Below, piece by piece: positions 46,212-57,258 of a DNA stretch of 64,000 nucleotides (positions are counted from its first letter, which is position 1; the number at the start of each line of letters is the position of its first letter). The notes beneath the pieces were generated by a model. The model saw only the letters and a list, made by a program, of their open reading frames with translations, did no database searches and had not been told where the DNA came from. Position numbers and translations under genes: made by a program. The stretch lies in contig VCCP01000003.1 of NCBI GenBank assembly GCA_005765155.1, positions 248,001 through 312,000 of the forward strand, read 5' to 3'. The DNA is from Zelopaecilomyces penicillatus. Lineage: Eukaryota > Ascomycota > Sordariomycetes > Hypocreales > Pseudodiploosporaceae.

Positions 46212-47265
46212 TCACCACCACCATTTGAAATCTCCCTCGCCATCTTTATCATCATTGTCGGTCTGGTTTTCGACAACACTAGAACTTTCTTGATTAGGCT
46301 TGGCGGTATTGCGAACGGAAATGTACTGAATCGATGTAGGCTCATCAGATGGTTGGACAGATGGCCCGACGACAATAGCGGAGACCACAAATGGGGCAAC
46401 CTGGACGATCGGAATGGCCTGGGCGACTAGAGTATCTGGAGCAAGGATGTTAGGGAGTCCTGAGAGCCTCTCCATTAGACCTGAAGTGGCTACAGAAGTC
46501 GGGGCGGTGGGGGCGGGAGCGGCCAGAGTAACGGGAACAACATGAATAACAGGAGCGGTTGGGGCGATGGGTACATCAGGAACAGCTAAGGCGTCAGCAG
46601 CATCGGCAGTCGTTGGTGCGCTCAAAGCATAGCCACTATTCTATAGTTCATATGAGCAATGTTGTTATCATGAAGAATGGGAGAAAGCCAGAGGCATCCT
46701 CACCTTATGCCTAGACGCACGAGAGACGATGACCGAACGGTCCATGTACTTGAAGTGCTGGAGCTCGGAGTGTGCCGTCTTTACCTCTGCACGACTGGCA
46801 AACCCAAGTTTTAACAAACCCTGGTGCCCATTAAAGCTGATAAAGACGGGCTTTGGCGTTGGCCAGAAAAAGGTGGCCGAGTCTGGTGCAGAGAGCTTGT
46901 TGCAAATGGCGGTTTCGAACTCATTCCGGCGACTTTCGTATGCGATGTTTTGGACAATCTGCAGTCGTCTGTCCTTTCGGATAGCTTTGATGTGTTCGTC
47001 CGAGCTCTCATCATGGAACGACATCTGTATATGACGTTATTTGCTGTTTACAGTTAACGGTGTGAAGAGTAACTAGTTGAACGCGGCTACTTACTTTGAT
47101 GGCGGGATAGAAGCGGTAGGGCTTGAAGAAGAGCTTGTTGTGTTGGTATTGAGTAGTCGTTTGTGAAGATGTAGTGTGACTTGAGAAGTTGTTGGACGAA
47201 GAGGTGGAAGTTTTCACCGACAGTGTCACAGCACTTTGGAGAAAGCAGAGGTAGCTGTCTAACAT
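46212..47265 (-). CDS. Hypothetical protein, three exons
   Basis: Not recognised. Model: 47265-47095, 47024-46704 and 46640-46212, with GTAAGT and GTGAGG donors, ACAG and ATAG acceptors, all in phase 0; 306 aa. Exon 1 is Ser/Thr/Gln-rich and may be partly untranslated; exon 2 starts with its own ATG (47024), a possible alternative start giving 249 aa. Exon 2 encodes FFWPTPKPVFISFNGHQGLL and LGFASRAEVKTAHSELQHF, a short alpha/beta-looking region. Exon 3 is Ala/Pro/Val-rich low complexity (PTAPVIHVVPVTLAAPAPTAP) ending in an acidic run and DFKWWW. Such a low-complexity tail is reminiscent of retroelement gag or structural proteins, but no zinc knuckle or protease follows. It is divergent from the helicase relic to its right. 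Confidence 0.45.
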
Positions 47266-47296
47266 CACTAGTGCTCCACCTAAAAGTGAATTGGAT

Positions 47297-47385
47297 CTGA
47301 TTGACCAATTTACCCCTCTTTAGCCATTTTGGGATCTGACCTGTCAGTGAACTGTAGCGAAACGAGGGCCCAGTGTTAGAGTCCT
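47297..47385 (+). promoter_or_regulatory. Upstream block shared by the three helicase copies (copy 2)
   Basis: Very similar to 61905-62010: both have GATTGACCAA, CCCCTCTTTRGCCATT, GGGATCTGA, then RGGCCCAGTGT and GACTCTAC/GTCCTAC in the same order. Confidence 0.55.
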
Positions 47386-47880
47386 ACTTTGCTTCACCCA
47401 CCATCCAAACGAAAATATCTTTACCTATTCCATTCCACAGCCCTCACGCAACACTGTCCTATGCCACCAAAAGCAGCCAAACGTTGGTGCCTTCCACCTT
47501 GTACTCTACCCAAGAGCTATATATATCATGGCACACCTTCTGCTTATCATCCGTCACAACCCAAACAAACCCACCGACTCCTGCATGTCCAACACTATGC
47601 AGTCTTTCAGATTCTCGAGGACGGAGCCCAGAACTCAAGTGTTTCACGGTTACAACACCATCATCCATTTTCACCGTCAATTACCAATTGGCTGTGGAGG
47701 GTCCGGTGAGACAATCGAACAGATACTTTTCGGAGCAACATCATTTGCGATCTGTACGTCTGACTATGTGTTTTCGTTTGTTTGCTTTACTAACAGCATT
47801 TCGGCCAAGCTTCCTACTTTGTTTACTAGCAAGATGCGTCAGCTAACTCAGACATTGGAGCATTCTGACGCCCTATGAAA

Positions 47881-48780
47881 ATACTTCAGCGTGAGCCCGA
47901 CGGATGTGCTAGTGGCTTCCAAGTGGCATGCACCCAGCCACGCCGACTCGCACTGATGGGTCTGCCAGGCGTGTTGCTGAAGAAATCGGCGTCGAATTGG
48001 GTGAGGATACTGGCTAAAAAAATGCGCGGCGACCAAATCTTCAACAAGAATCAGAGGCTAATGTAGCTAGCCTACATGATGGAAGGTAATCCTCCTTGCC
48101 CAGTTGATATCCGACAATGAATATAGACGTAATCTAACTTCATCATCGACGAAACTCACGAGAGGGCTACGGAGCTCGATCTCCTTCTTGCAATCGCCAT
48201 CCGGACCTAAAATCAAGCCAACTTTATATGTTGTTTCAGCTCACTTGCTGCTTGATCTGTCGGGAGCTAATTGTCGACGAAAGGTCATAATAATGTCGGC
48301 AACGATGGATGCGTCATCATTCCAAGGTTTGGTTTTGGAAGTTGTCACTAGGTTCACATCACCGGCCGAAATTTCAAGATCGACATCAATCATCTACGTG
48401 GAATCCTAGGACACTATGCCAAGGTATATCGCACAGACTACAAAAAATGGTGAAACACTTCATCAAGGCGACAAGTCAGGCTATACTTTTGGGATTTTTA
48501 CCAGGCGCTAATGAGACCCTGGTCATGTGCACAATTCTCCTCTGGACTATCCCAAACCTCGACATGATACTCTTGTACTCAGAAGCGGTCGGTCCATCAC
48601 CAAGACCTGGCGTTGAAGTCGTCTGGTCCCAACCGCACATGCATTGTTTCAACCAACATTGCAGAGACCAGTTTGACAGTCAACGACGTTGTACTAATTC
48701 ACAACCCACGTTTCCGCATGGATATGCTCGAGTTGCGGCTAATCTCCAAGGCATCAGCGGAGCAGCATACGGGATAACTT
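47881..48780 (+). pseudogene. Relic of a DEAH-box helicase (helicase copy 2)
   Basis: Pieces of the helicase appear in the correct order but in different frames and with stops: ASGFQVACTQPRRLA (motif Ia), RRVAEEIGVELGED, ILLAQLISDNEYRR, FIIDETHERATELDLL (motif II changed to DETH), VIIMSATMDASSFQG (motif III), ITGRNFKIDINHLRGI, ILLGFLPGANETLV, GPNRTCIVSTNIAETSLTV (motif V), HNPRFRMDML and ISKASAEQ. The N-terminal Walker A part seen in copy 1 is not found in 47385-47880, which holds unrelated-looking sequence, and everything after motif VI is missing. Several single-base shifts plus a large N-terminal replacement make this a dead copy. Confidence 0.85.
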
Positions 48781-49957
48781 GAGAGAGAAAATATCGCACT
48801 TGTTACTAGCTCTACAGCAACTATTTTTCATCTGCGCGAACTGGTGATTTGAGGCTTTGTCAAGCGGATTATTTGCTGTAATTTTCAACTGACAAATAAT
48901 AAAGAATTGCCACGCTTTTCGTCTTGTTGAATGCAACAGTCTTATATAAATTATACAGGTAGCTCAAAAATCAGATGTCGACCTACTTAGGTAGTCTAGC
49001 TAGTGTCCCCCTTGCTCAAATGCGATCGTGCGAATAGACATCATACACAATCATATGAATTTGACACCCACACCTCTCCAACTCGGGTTTCCATGATGCT
49101 AGATATGAGTCTGCAACGTCCAGGGTTGAAGAGGCTTCTCCATCCACACAACGTACGGTTCATCAAATGGTGGCCGCCATGCACCAGCTCAGGACTAGAG
49201 GTTGAGCTCGATCTTCCCTGTCATTACGACGGGAAAACCAGCATGGCGAATTACACCATTCATTGTTGAACGCTCACTCAAATAGGTGGCTACCTCGCGA
49301 TGGGCTAGAATGCGATCCCAACAATGGCATCCTCCCGCCCTGTCACACTCAATGACTCATTGCCTTCACATCATTTTGGGTCGGCCGGAACTTCCAGCAT
49401 GTAGACATGAATAAAGCGACTTAACTCATTGAGAGTTTTATATAGAACGTCATGAGTATGTTGATACTGAGAGCTGCAAAGGCTACCTAGTTTGGGTTGG
49501 TGAAGTCATTGGTGTGCTTCGTACTTGCTTAGCAGCGATTGGCCTTGGTTGCCATCGTCTCACTGCCACACTCGATACGCATATAGAAGGTCGGTTTTCT
49601 AATTGACATGACTACCACTACCCTATTATGTTAAATGAGATGTATCAGGTAAATGGCTCGTGTTTTCTTATGCTTGGACATGCAACCTAAAATCTCCCGT
49701 GGCTCTAAGTGGGTTGCAACAAACCATTGTTATTATTTTAAAATCCCTTTTGTCATTAGACTCACAGCTAGATTTAATTTAAAGCTGATTATTGGATCAA
49801 AATTAATGTATGGATATTTTTCATTCTACGGTTAATGACATGAAGCAATTTTCCGAAGTCTATTGGTTTGTATACGTCAGGGTAGGTAGAAACTGTTGTC
49901 TGTCCCCACCTGGGTGAGCATCCTGATGACCTAAAGAACAATTTAACTTTCAATATG
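48781..49957. other. Intergenic, no gene recognised
   Basis: Short frames only. AT-rich around 49720-49840. It leads into the repeat-rich block that follows. Confidence 0.45.
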
Positions 49958-50062
49958 ATCAACCTGATAGCTCAGCGGTATATACCAATGGGCACATATC
50001 TCAAGATCAGCCTGGTGGGCCCCCAGCGGTTCAGGGTTTGAATCCCTGGACGATCACCCAGG
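49958..50062 (+). repeat. tRNA-Leu-like (SINE-like) sequence 3
   Basis: The best-preserved copy for the polymerase III promoter: near-consensus box A TAGCTCAGCGGT (49968-49979) and box B GGTTTGAATCC (50035-50045). The loop CTCAAGA places CAA in the anticodon position. Arms pair poorly, so a functional tRNA is unlikely. Confidence 0.55.
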
Positions 50063-51107
50063 TGAAAGCCTGCTTTGTTTGCTCGCTGAACTCTCATTGT
50101 TTTCTATATCAGCACCTGCTTCGCCAATAAATCTACCTCAATTTCTATGATCGGCATGATGCATTTTTTTTTTCCATCTGGGATCAAGTGACAAAACACG
50201 GCATGGCCCTGTGTCGTTTCCTGATGTCATCATCAGGATATGTAGATAGGTGTGTCTAGATCCTGACATGACAAAGTCATGCTAGGTCGTAGAATCAGGG
50301 ACAAATGCATGAAGCTCTTCAGCAATTTCGTAAATCATTTTACTCCTTGTAGTGCGGTCGTCGCCATTTTGGTACTGGAGGTAGGGGAAAAGGGGGCTTG
50401 GGTGGTACTTTGACGCATGGTATTGACAGCTGCCAGTCGCCATCTGGCTACAAATTTTGCGCTTGATTTTTTCTTCCGCAAAATCTACTGAGTGGCGTAT
50501 TAGAATAGCACCACATACTAAACTGGTAGGCGGAGGGGGGGTGGATGATGGTGATGGGGAACTTGGCAGCTTCAGCTTGTCACAGCCAACACACCACCCG
50601 TACAGCCAAAACATGACAAAGGTTCCATGTCTGAATCGACTGGCTACAATCCTGCAAATCAATCGTCAACACCGCTTACGTCCGCTCAAGTATGCGTCTA
50701 GCCGGGGCGGATAATCTGCTCGTCGGCTGGCCAAAGCTTTGTCGCAATGTGAACTTGTGTATGAGGGAACTGTCTTGGTTGATAGTTACAGACTTGACGG
50801 CTGAAGGATCATATGAAATGAAATCATCTAGTTTAAATGCAAGATAAACATCCACAGTAGTCAGTGATTAGACAGCGCAGAGGATGAAGGTGCTTCGTAA
50901 CAATGCACCACTACTCAATAAGCAAATATCTCGATAAAGATCAAAAGTCAGTAATACAATCAGTTGTAAAACGAACGTTTTCCTCTACGCTGTAGTACCA
51001 TGTATTCTATTGAAGCCTCTGAGGGATCTCCCTCGAGGGTATGAGGCAAATCGACTTTCCGTCAGACAACAACCTGATGTCTTATAGTAAAAAATTACGG
51101 CAGTAGT
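50063..51107. repeat. Repeat-rich spacer; block R1 at about 50371-50475
   Basis: Block R1 (GTAGGGGAAAAGGGGG, GGCTTGGGT, CTTTGAC, CAGCTGCCAGTCGCCATC) recurs in the same order at 51571-51705. TATCAGCACCTG at about 50107-50118 also recurs at about 51322-51333. The tRNA-like sequence plus this tail forms a repeat unit of about 0.5 kb. No gene is recognised. Confidence 0.5.
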
Positions 51108-51206
51108 TGTCAACCTGATAGCTCGGCGGTCTACACCAATGAGCGCATGACTTAAGGTCGGTCTGGCGACCCTTAGGGGTAGGGGTTCGATTCCCTAGAC
51201 GACCAC
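51108..51206 (+). repeat. tRNA-Leu-like (SINE-like) sequence 4
   Basis: Box A-like TAGCTCGGCGGT (51119-51130), loop CTTAAGG with TAA in the anticodon position, variable-arm-like CCCTTAGGGG, and perfect box B GGTTCGATTCC (51184-51194). It begins with the same CAACCTGATAGCTC as sequence 3. Confidence 0.55.
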
Positions 51207-51896
51207 CTTATGACTGCTGAAAAGCAATGTTGGCTGCTGAAAAGCAGCTGTAAGGACTGCAAAGCCATTTGAGACGGACGAAAGTCCACCTTTTTGCCTC
51301 TTGGCAGTGATAAGTCGATGTATCAGCACCTGAGTAATTATTCCTGAAGTCTGCGCTCATCTGAATGGCACGATGAAAAACGCCTTCTCGGGAACGGGCG
51401 GCAAGGTTATGGTTTGGAATACACTTTATAATCGATCTTCCTCGATACGGCTGTCACTATATATAGGCATATATGCATTATTCGCTTGTGAGATTATGCT
51501 TTGACATATAAATACGACCACCTGGATGAACAGTCTTGCTAATTTTGTTCGCCTTTTGCCGCTATTGATGTTGGGGGTGGTGGTGTGGGGAAAGAGGGGG
51601 GGGGGGAGGCATCCGGGCTTGGGTACCTATCTACCGCTTACCTCTTTGACAAATGCTACAGCTGCCAAATGCCACCTGGCCACAAGTTTGGCCTGTTTTG
51701 CACAGATTTACTGATTGATATGCTAGAGAAGCACTAGCTAGGTCCTGCTAACATATGTGCTGGAGAAAACAAGAGGCGGCGGTATTTCATCTTATTTCCT
51801 TCAACACCGACATGCGAGAGAATATCCGCGACGAGAATAGGCAGAAACTACTCTCTCGACAGCGATACATACAATCCACAGCATCACCATACATCG
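51207..51896. repeat. Repeat tail; block R2 at about 51571-51705
   Basis: Contains GGACGAAAGTCCA near 51281-51293, able to form a GGAC-GAAA-GTCC tetraloop hairpin; the same word is on the minus strand near 46114-46126, beside tRNA-like sequence 2. R2 matches R1 at 50371-50475. A G-run of about 12 lies near 51597-51608. No gene is recognised. Confidence 0.45.
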
Positions 51897-53111
51897 TCAA
51901 TTACCGCCCTTCGCCTCTCGAATGAATGGCGCTTTCGCGAGCGCGTCTGCTTGCACCTTCCAAACATTTCTTCCCAGTTCCACAAGTCTTGGTCCAAACT
52001 CCTCCAGCATCTGTTCAGCGCTTGGCCTCTCCTTTGCGTAAGTCTTGACAAACTCATGATATTCCTCATCCGTACGAAGGGTGGCGTATTTCCAACTCTC
52101 TTTCCAATCCTCGACTGCGCGTATGGCCTTTGGGTGTTGGCTTTGGATGTTGGAAGCGATCAGATAGAACGAAGATCGTTTTGCATGGCCTTGTTTCGGC
52201 TTGAAGAGCCGTATCGAGGAAAACTGGGCAAAAGTACACAGTAGGTTTACGGTTCCCCAGGCTTCTACTTTGTGCAGAAGAATGATCATCTTCCCACCAG
52301 GTGCAAGATGTTCGAGACCTAGTGCTAATTGAGTGATTATCAATCTCCAGGCTTCTCGCTTCTCTCGATAAGCCGCTCGAATGTGCGTTCGAAGAACTTG
52401 GCCATCACACATGACTAGATCAAACAGCTGGTCTGGCTTCAGTTGTTGGGGTAGAAAGTTGGCAGCATCTGGATGTTCCTCAGGGATGTCACACGCTCCC
52501 ATGTCGGCTGCCAGCATCGCAATGTCTAGAAGTCTCTGTTCAACATCGGCAGACGCTGGCAACAATACCTTGTGTCCACCATCTGAGACAGGCAAGCTGA
52601 AAGCCAGACAATGGGAACCTGGATTTTTTTCCAATGCTTTCATCAAAACCCGCCAGGGGCCATGCACATGTCCAAGATTCTGAGTGGACTAGAAGAGCGT
52701 TGCTGTATTGTGAAAGCCTGACAATCTCGATGAAGCTCTTGGCCGATCCGTTGCATCAGCCCAAAGAAGTACTCGGCATTTTTGTCACTGGCTTTGTCCG
52801 CGTTGTTACGCTGTTTCTGAAAGAAGAGGTCGCCAGCAGGATTCTCCCAACCCTTTACTAAACTGGTCAGTACTATTAATAATTCAACACGGTGTCGCTG
52901 CACTGACTATCTGTCGAAGTTCACTGAGCCTCCGAAAATCTGCGCAATTTTCTAGTAAATAAGGTATAATGAGTGGGCTGCCAAACCGAAATTGCTCATC
53001 AGCCGCGTTTGCTGGTTGAACTTCGACGGACGGGAACTCGTTCGCCTTTTGATCGCGGGAGAGACCGGTTTCTGACAAGCATTCTGCTGCTGGCAAATTG
53101 GATGTTGCCAT
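51897..53111 (-). pseudogene. FtsJ/RrmJ-type methyltransferase gene with one-base frameshift
   Basis: The start is the ATG at 53111; exon 1 53111-52904, then a 46-nt intron with a weak GTGCAG donor but a good TACTGAC branch site and TTTAG acceptor, then 52857 onward. The frame reads RILDMCMAPGGF (SAM-binding motif I) and then hits TGA; adding one T at the GGGTTTTGATG site (about 52645) would lead straight into LMKALEKNPGSHCLAFSLP. The rest is an FtsJ-like Rossmann methyltransferase: FDLVMCDGQ (motif IV aspartate), LAPGGKMIILLHKVE (lysine of the K-D-K-E set), SSFYLIASN. Fungal proteins of this type probably modify RNA; target unknown. Either a recent pseudogene or an indel error in a short T run. 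About 370 aa if intact. Confidence 0.75.
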
Positions 53112-53674
53112 TTCGTAGGAAGAAAGGTCTTTGATGTGCGAACTAGACAGAAGTGTTTGCAGGCGGATCTGTGAATGAAAGATAGGCATGAGGGGGCGGG
53201 GTCTCAAGGTTCTTATGTGTATGTGGGCAAAAAGGTGAGGCGAACCATCGCATGACAGCAGAAAACGATCATGCCAGTTAATTGGTCAGGCAACCAACAT
53301 CTTATTGCCGTATCAGTGAAGGCAGAAAGTCAACGCTTCAATCAATTCGTCGCTGTTTGCGATCACTGATTATGTCAACAGATCTACGTCATCAATTTTA
53401 CCAGACAACGGAAAAGTTCGACCATATGTAAGTTCAAGTGAAGATGAAACCCAAAGTGTATTTGTTTGATGACTCGAACTCAGTCGATCAGTTTGCTCAT
53501 TGAACCCTATGAGCCCCCGTTGCAGAAATTACCAAGCTCGGTAGAGATGATGTGAAAAAGAAAAGTTCAAAAACTTTGCAAAAGCAAGTTCGTTCGTATA
53601 GGTGCAAGAATAGATACATGATCTGTGGAAATAGGGTGGCTAATTGAATGCATCCTAGACGTGACAATATGGCC
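53112..53674. other. Intergenic
   Basis: No gene recognised. Confidence 0.5.
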
Positions 53675-54223
53675 CTACGTCGCAGCACATTCTTCGGGTT
53701 GGTCTGTTTTTGGATCAAAGACAGCAATTGCCCTTAAAAAGTGCCCGTCAACCTCCTTGGCGAGAGCATCGGCAAAATCATGTAACTCGGGAGGCGTAAA
53801 AACGTTCATAGCAGCGAGAAATGACCCAACAGCATCCCACATCCGATGCAGGATGCCGAGAAGGATGGGACCGCCGATTATGGGGACGTTGTCAAACTTG
53901 GATTTTCCAGCAATAACGGTGTCGACGGTATCCCCAATGTGTTTAATAATATCTTTAGCTATCGCAACGACCTTGTTAACATCGTCGGGATCTACAGTCG
54001 TGGCATTTTTTAACATTGTGGTACCATCGTTCACCTCCTTGGTGATGTAGGCAGACTTTGTGAGAAGCGGGACAGCACCAAACACTCCGCCATTCCAGTC
54101 GGCTACTGCTCTTTCAAAGTCAATGACAGAATCAGTCATATGATTGAGAAAGACAACGACGGCAGCCGAGTCAGCAACGACTGCGGGTGAGGACGTGAAG
54201 AGGGATAGGATCTTGAACGCCAT
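53675..54223 (-). CDS. HsbA-domain (hydrophobic surface binding) protein
   Basis: Single exon, 182 aa. The middle (about 30-150) has the alpha-helical HsbA pattern: SVIDFERAVADWNGG, AVPLLTKSAYITKEVNDG, VAIAKDIIKHIGDTVDTVIAGK and HRMWDAVGSFLAAM. HsbA-type proteins are secreted or wall proteins that coat hydrophobic surfaces and help recruit lytic enzymes. The N-terminus (MAFKILSLFTSSPAVVADSAAVVVF) is hydrophobic but not a classical signal peptide; an unrecognised upstream exon is possible. The C-terminus is acidic and ends with a single cysteine region (EECAAT). Family assignment is by pattern and is moderately sure. Confidence 0.65.
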   Translation of the reverse strand: MAFKILSLFTSSPAVVADSAAVVVFLNHMTDSVIDFERAVADWNGGVFGAVPLLTKSAYITKEVNDGTTMLKNATTVDPDDVNKVVAIAKDIIKHIGDTVDTVIAGKSKFDNVPIIGGPILLGILHRMWDAVGSFLAAMNVFTPPELHDFADALAKEVDGHFLRAIAVFDPKTDQPEECAAT

Positions 54224-55317
54224 GGCCAGAATGAGTGAGGGTGCAAATGGGTGCTCAGCGATGGCATATCTGCGAAATTGTCAGTCGGGGATGAGGCAAT
54301 CGCAAAAAAAGGGGCGTGCCCTTTCCGGGTACACGGTAGGTAGCCGAGATCAGGCAGGAAGGCAGCAGGACGCACATGTTCAAGGATGCAAGGTCAGTTG
54401 TTCCTCGTTTTGGGGAGCGTTGAGGTGTTCAAATCACGGCAGATCGACCAACGAACGGCAGGGTGTGATGGACACGGCATTGACTTGCGAAAGACGTGTC
54501 CGTCCCAAATGGAAGCGTGAAGTCAGCTGATGAATTCTGCTCTATCACAAAAATGGCGGCGGAAGAAATGAGACGCTTTGGCCAGTTCCTAATTATTACA
54601 TGACGCAAGAAGTGGGACGCTGATTCAGAGTTCACGAATGCCATTCGCGTGTTGTGAGACATTGTCTCACATAACTGAGCGAGATGAAGGGGTAGGCATG
54701 TGAAAATTGGTTCATAATTACGAGGACACAGGTATTAATACTGCATAATATTTGCATGTGCGCATTAAGAGGGAGACAAATGGGGAAATAGCAAACTGAT
54801 CAGCTTGGTGCTAACTCCAAACATGCATTGTGCTAGGGAAACTGCACGCGACGCTAGAGTTTTGATCCCGCCTACACGACAAATGCCGCGATCATCGGGA
54901 ACCGGCCAGTCTGCCACTGTGGCAAACCCTTTCGACCAATGGTTAATTGCGTATTCCAAAGAGGCTTCGGTTCAAATATAGGCACAAACAAAACCCATCG
55001 CATGGCGGCAGATGTGCCCTCGATGAGGGATTGGAGCAAACGCGCATAACGATGGAGCCAAGCGCGACCAAGCTAAGCAATCCGTCTCTCCTCACAGCCC
55101 TCTTCTGACTCTGTGCAGTTGGATGGACCATGATGAACTAGTAAACGCGCAAAAAGTTCAAAAATTAAAAAGTAAGAGAAGGCGCATATGTTGTGTTGAG
55201 TGGATAAAGGTTCGACATTTAATAGAAGATGCTGAGGTCTCGACTATATACAGGTCGCATGTGCGCATGGTATGTGCGCACAAGCATGCGAGTTGTCCGT
55301 GACCAACCCGCCACATC
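54224..55317. other. Intergenic
   Basis: No gene recognised. The fragment at 54240-54530 has an open but featureless frame. Confidence 0.45.
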
Positions 55318-55764
55318 TTAACAATATCGTCCACTCTCAAGATCAGACCTATCCAAAAGGTTAGTTCTGGGTTGCAGTGAATGTTGGCTCTCAACATACC
55401 CGAATCTAAAATGTGGATAATCTCTGATTCCGCCTCGAGTACATCCCACCACCTCGAGCCGAAGTTTTTGAACGCAATCCTCTAGGTCAACGCGTAGAGA
55501 CGGCGGATCTCTGCTAATGCGCTCGACGATAAATTCCCATCTTCTCAGGTTATCCCAGGCAACAGTACAGCCCCTCGCTGATTGGCCGGGACCGAACTCG
55601 CGATTGACTACCATTCCCCTACATACTTCGCGGAGTCTTCCATTGTTGTTCTCAGTAAGTGCGTTTCTCAGGTTGGGAGAGCTAGCTTCTCCGCTTCTAT
55701 AACAGGTCGCAGAGACTATGGAGCTGAGCGCTAGGGTGAGGGGTCCGAGGATGGCGAGATGCAT
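55318..55764 (-). CDS. Small secreted cysteine-containing protein
   Basis: Two exons: 55764-55400 and 55348-55318. The 51-nt intron (GTATGT donor, AACTAACC branch site, GGATAG acceptor) is a multiple of three without a stop, so unspliced RNA encodes 148 aa and spliced RNA 131 aa. A signal peptide (LAILGPLTLALSSIVSA) is followed by a mature chain with cysteines near 21, 48, 66, 97, 108 and the last residue; the even number suggests three disulfides. Segments such as RGCTVAWDNL and DCVQKLRLEVVGC recall fungal secreted proteins that end in a cysteine after a short acidic/Gly tail; after splicing the end reads HFRFGSDLESGRYC, fitting that pattern. Function unknown; an effector-like role is only a possibility. 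Confidence 0.65.
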   Translation of the reverse strand: MHLAILGPLTLALSSIVSATCYRSGEASSPNLRNALTENNNGRLREVCRGMVVNREFGPGQSARGCTVAWDNLRRWEFIVERISRDPPSLRVDLEDCVQKLRLEVVGCTRGGIRDYPHFRFGYVESQHSLQPRTNLLDRSDLESGRYC

Positions 55765-57258
55765 GATGAAAGGTAGGTGGAACGTGGGAGGTTATAATGA
55801 AGTGACAAGTCCACAAGTAATGGTGATGATGAGTTAATAGCTCTTACTGTCTAAAGTGATCATGGTAGTTGTAAAAATCACGGAGACGTCGATTAGATTA
55901 TATATACACCTACTTGTAGCGTAAGTCATTTTCTGGTTCTCCAAAATGAATGAGCTTCGAATACTTCCAGCTTACGAACTCCATAATGTACTACGTATAT
56001 CTTACGAGAGTCAGCAGGCGATGCAATAGCCTAGCTTGAGAATGGGTCACCATGGAAGTAACTAGAGAAAAGAGCATAAGGCTGGTTGTTGGATCATAAT
56101 GAATCATAAGAATGAATGGAAGCCTTTTTTAAAGATAGTTCGGGGTATTACGAAGCAATACGATGGTTCTATCATAAGATGAATCATAGTGGGAAGAGCT
56201 TTAGCATGAGCAATTGAGTCAGGCATACAAAATGGGGGTCATTGAGGATCTAAACCGATAAAAATACGAATTGGACTACTAATCTGACGCTTGAATGGAC
56301 GTTCAATTGAATTTGTGTGCATGATATGTGTTCTCTAAGTTCTGCAGCCGCGTGCACAGGATTATGACAATGGCGAATCGGCTACCAGAGACTAATGAAC
56401 CACGAGGAGTGGGAGTCTGCATTCCCCAGTTTGGCAATGCCAGTCCGTCCATCCATACAAATCCATGCCTCAATAACCTTTTTGGGCCGCCCAGACAAAC
56501 ATATACCGGTTTCAGTTAAACAAGATCATGCCAAGGACGGGACTGTGGGGGTGGTTGCGCCACCTGTTTGGATGATGGTGGGTGTGTTTTATTAAACGTG
56601 GGGTTGAGATGATGAGGAATCAGGACTTGGTAACATTCAAAGTGTCGCGCATTGCGGGGAGTAGTTAGAAGGGCCAAAATACTACGTTGTATGCGGAGAA
56701 GATTTACATTAACATGGCTGAGTATTTTACTTGGTTTGCCATGAGGAAAACGAGGTCTGTCCTGTGGGTGAATGTCGTTTGTCGTGCGAGTCCCTCTGAG
56801 ATGGAGCGCGCCATCAGGGCTTGGTTGTCCAAATATTGGCCTAAAATGCGATAACTTCCATGCTGATGGCCTGTGGAAAAATATTACCACGTATTGTGAC
56901 ACCAGTATATGTAAAGTGTGATCGTAGCGGTAGTGTCATTTCTTCCAAGACAAATTCCTGGCTCTCTTGCATCTGGAAGTTGGTTGACTTTTAGAGCACA
57001 TTTGTGGGACAAAAAGTGTCATGGTCACCTCTTCATGGTCGCCCAAACATAAATGGCTTCTTATTAGCTCAAGCAAAGTCTAATAATTTTCCCGATTCAT
57101 GAAAACAATTTCACAAGACCAAAGATTCTCATTCACTAAAGTCAACTCTCAGCTGGCATGACCAAATATGATGCTTATGATTATCACTTACAAAGCCTGA
57201 ACCACAACAACGAACCTTTCTCCTCCTTACATCTCGAGCTTTCCAACATGGCCTATGA
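55765..57258. other. Intergenic, no gene recognised
   Basis: AT-rich left half with repeated ATCATAA/GAATCATAA words (56092-56190). A frame on minus at 56516-56902 is Pro/His-rich and lacks an ATG at its start; not called. Confidence 0.45.

Noticed and set aside
47459..47680. Small minus-strand ORF with a protein-like translation between two helicase relic parts
   Set aside because: 73 codons, no family signature, no clear promoter, and the surrounding sequence is decayed; not enough support to call a gene.
49958..50062. Functional tRNA-Leu gene
   Set aside because: Boxes A and B are good, but acceptor and anticodon stems do not pair and box spacing is too long.
51240..51293. Hammerhead ribozyme around GGACGAAAGTCC
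   Set aside because: The required CUGAUGA core is absent upstream, so only a GNRA hairpin is supported.
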